Shown piece by piece: positions 62,438 through 64,000 of a stretch of DNA of 64,000 nucleotides. The notes beneath the pieces are model-generated. The model had not been told where the DNA came from. It searched no databases and worked only from the letters and a program-made list of their open reading frames with translations. The DNA lies in NCBI GenBank assembly GCA_041391665.1, contig JAWKNO010000001.1:930001-994000 (forward strand), given 5' to 3'. This stretch comes from Bacteroidia bacterium. Lineage in GTDB: Bacteria; Bacteroidota; Bacteroidia; J057. The translations under genes were made by a program, and so were the position numbers. The first letter of the stretch is position 1, and each line of letters starts with the position of its first letter.

Positions 62438-63088
62438 ATGCGAAAATTTCTTGCTTTATCTGTTATTTTAATTCTCCTGTATCAGGGGCGGGCCATGATT
62501 CGGTGGTTTTTTTCAGAAACACCTACCAATGAAACTTCTGTCATCCTTCCCGCAAAGGAATCCCCGCAGATCGTTGAAACCCCGCCAGCAACAATGGATG
62601 CACCATTGCCAGAACCTGTACCCCTGCCAGAACCTGTACCCCTGCCAGAACCTGTACCCCTGCCAGAACCGAAGGTGGTGAAAAAGCGGGTTAATACAGA
62701 AAAGTTGATCGATTTTGCCCGTGAACTCGAAGGCAGTTCCTACCTGGCTGGTGGGATAACTCCCGAAGGTTTTGATTGCTCAGGATTTGTAAGCTATGTA
62801 TATAAGGAGGCGGGCATGAATCTTCCCCGATCCAGTAGCGAAATGGCCATGTATGGGCGGCGAATTGACCGGCAGGATGTAAAGCCCGGCGATCTTCTGT
62901 TTTTTGCCGGTACGAATTCACAAAGCGGAGAAATCGGGCATGTAGCCCTGGTGTCAGGAAAAAAAGGGAAAAATATATTTATTATTCACGCGACCAACCG
63001 GGGGGTAGTGACAGACAACTTGTTGCAAATGAAATACTACCGTGAAAGGTATATCACGGCAAGCAGACCCTATGAATGGGAAGAGTAG
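62438..63088 (+). CDS. NlpC/P60 family cell-wall peptidase with proline-rich linker
   Basis: 216 residues. An N-terminal hydrophobic segment (about 4-24) is a membrane anchor or uncleaved signal. A linker of tandem PEPVPL units (about 56-78) spaces the catalytic domain away from the membrane. The NlpC/P60 domain has Cys114 in EGFDCSGFV, His168 in GEIGHVALV and His184 in FIIHATNRG, the full Cys-His-His set. It should cut peptide bonds in peptidoglycan stems. The linker is encoded by an 18-bp tandem repeat. No operon partner. Confidence 0.9.
   Translation: MRKFLALSVILILLYQGRAMIRWFFSETPTNETSVILPAKESPQIVETPPATMDAPLPEPVPLPEPVPLPEPVPLPEPKVVKKRVNTEKLIDFARELEGSSYLAGGITPEGFDCSGFVSYVYKEAGMNLPRSSSEMAMYGRRIDRQDVKPGDLLFFAGTNSQSGEIGHVALVSGKKGKNIFIIHATNRGVVTDNLLQMKYYRERYITASRPYEWEE
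62609..62662 (+). repeat. 18-bp tandem repeat coding the PEPVPL linker
   Basis: Three identical copies of CCAGAACCTGTACCCCTG (62609-62626, 62627-62644, 62645-62662) plus a partial fourth (CCAGAACC). Each copy codes for six residues, so the linker can change length without a frameshift. Confidence 0.9.
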
Positions 63089-63404
63089 AAAATGTTTTTG
63101 CAACCTCATAAAGGATGCGTATGTTTATATTCCTTTTGATCTTTTACATGATCTCATCCAGAGATATGAATAAATATCCTGCATGAATACCTAACTGTTT
63201 TTGAAACTAACAGGAACGTAATTAGAGATTTGCTCAAGGTGGCAAGGGCGGGCCTCAGCCGTTGACTTGTCCGGCTTCCCTCGGGACGGAGGATTACCGA
63301 AACACTATGGCTTCTCTAGGCATGTCATATAGGGGTTTCACAAAACTCCTGGTATTTGTGCGGGGTTTTTTTGTTTTCACCAAACATTTTCCTTGCTTCG
63401 CGGT
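63089..63404. other. Non-coding stretch between NlpC/P60 and marR
   Basis: No supported gene on either strand; short open frames there lack conserved motifs. Close to marR, TTTG (63370-63373) is followed after 19 bases by TTGCTTCG (63393-63400), a partial (6 of 8) match to a promoter -7 box, which would put transcription start near the MarR palindrome. Confidence 0.4.
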
Positions 63405-63422
63405 TAGTTACACCTGTAACTA
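63405..63422. promoter_or_regulatory. 18-bp palindromic operator, probable MarR binding site
   Basis: TAGTTACACCTGTAACTA is a perfect 8-bp inverted repeat with a 2-base centre (CC), five bases before the marR ATG at 63428. MarR dimers bind such palindromes of 16-20 bp in their own promoters, so autoregulation is likely, with the downstream gene starting at 63964 possibly controlled with it. Confidence 0.7.
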
Positions 63423-63427
63423 TAACT

Positions 63428-63877
63428 ATGCATCCCGAATTCGATTTTGAACAATCCATCGCACCACTTGTCGGTAAAACTGCCGGCATATTGGCGCATG
63501 TCATGACGGAGCGATTTCGGCAAGCCGGATATGAAATCTCTATTGAGCACTGGATTGTGCTTGTGCATCTCTGGCGCAGGGATGGCCGCAACCAGCAGGA
63601 GCTGGCCGGCATGTCTGGAAGACATAAAACCGCAATTACCCGTGCGATAAACTGGCTGGAAGAACGCGATTTTGTGGTCAGAATTCCCGATAAAGCTGAT
63701 CGGCGAAATAATCTCATTTACCTCACATTTAAAGGAAAAAATCTGAAAGAAATTCTTTTCCCCTGTGCTATCGACACGATGGAGGAAGCAACACGTGGCA
63801 TTTCATCAGAAGATCTTGACCATTGCAAAAGCGTACTGAAGATGATTCAGGAAAATATGCTAAAGTATGGTTGTTGA
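63428..63877 (+). CDS. MarR family transcriptional regulator
   Basis: 149 residues from ATG 63428 (the frame extends upstream to a TTG, but the palindrome lies in that part). The winged helix-turn-helix covers residues 35-105: YEISIEHWIVLVHLW, then QQELAGMSGRHKTAITRAINWLEERDFV for the recognition helix, and the wing IPDKADRRNNLIYLT, the typical DxxDRR-x-L. It is a dimeric repressor usually released by small ligands. The following gene, starting 87 bases on, may be an efflux component, as is common in MarR loci. Confidence 0.92.
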   Translation: MHPEFDFEQSIAPLVGKTAGILAHVMTERFRQAGYEISIEHWIVLVHLWRRDGRNQQELAGMSGRHKTAITRAINWLEERDFVVRIPDKADRRNNLIYLTFKGKNLKEILFPCAIDTMEEATRGISSEDLDHCKSVLKMIQENMLKYGC

Positions 63878-63963
63878 TATGTTGATTAGTTTCTATTGAA
63901 ACGGTATCATATGTAACCATTAAATCTAACCATTATTCAGAACGAATTTACTCCTTATATACC

Positions 63964-64000
63964 ATGTCATTAAGAAAAACACTGATCAGTATTGGGGTTG
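63964..64000 (+). CDS. Start of a gene that runs off the window
   Basis: An ATG at 63964 opens twelve codons (MSLRKTLISIGV) before the window ends. The basic start and hydrophobic run fit an N-terminal membrane segment or signal, such as a membrane-fusion protein of an efflux pump, which often follows a marR gene. Too little is visible to name it. Confidence 0.5.
   Translation, partial: MSLRKTLISIGV

Overview
The window reads as a chromosomal segment of a Bacteroidota bacterium, most likely of the Saprospiria/Lewinella-like lineage (inference). Signs are an S46 dipeptidyl-peptidase, a type IX secretion C-terminal sorting domain, a PorE-like TPR/propeller/OmpA protein, Bacteroidota-type PurM and QueA, and promoters of the TTTG-N(19-21)-TAnnTTTG type instead of -35/-10 boxes. 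No rRNA, tRNA, insertion sequence, phage or CRISPR array was found.

Layout. 0-11.5 kb is mostly housekeeping: a truncated secreted protein, a 2-oxoacid dehydrogenase E2, CinA, an SGNH hydrolase interrupted by a 1-nt frameshift, a Nudix hydrolase, a DPP11-type S46 peptidase, QueA and endonuclease III. 11.5-22.4 kb is a large minus-strand surface locus: a predicted outer-membrane beta-barrel, a 2331-residue secreted protein and a multi-FN3 protein. It is divergent from an ECF-like sigma factor and a membrane-anchored TPR protein (22.4-23.8 kb) built like an anti-sigma factor. A 1157-residue type IX-secreted protein follows. 27.6-30.4 kb is an AT-rich defence islet with a HigB/HigA pair, flanked by a 20-bp direct repeat, and an AbiEi/AbiEii pair. 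30.6-34.2 kb carries a family-10 pectate lyase, a lipoprotein, a macro-domain protein and a VOC protein.

34.4-40.9 kb holds a second, paralogous sigma/TPR-anchor pair. It is divergent from two envelope proteins: a 508-residue protein with a C-terminal membrane anchor, and a 1004-residue TPR-CHAT protein with signal peptide, His/Cys dyad and C-terminal anchor. Predicted topology puts the CHAT domain, the TPR domain of the presumed anti-sigma factor and the 508-residue protein all outside the inner membrane. This suggests an uncharacterised envelope protease/sigma-factor signalling system and is the most interesting part of the window.

41-64 kb returns to core and transport functions: glycerol kinase, uracil phosphoribosyltransferase with a GNAT-like protein and a polysaccharide deacetylase, an MlaE permease beside the PorE-like protein, PurM, TyrRS, an asymmetric ABC exporter pair, L-rhamnose mutarotase, a membrane-spanning propeller/AraC regulator without kinase or receiver, an NlpC/P60 peptidase, and a MarR repressor with an 18-bp palindrome just before its start. 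The last 37 bases begin another gene.
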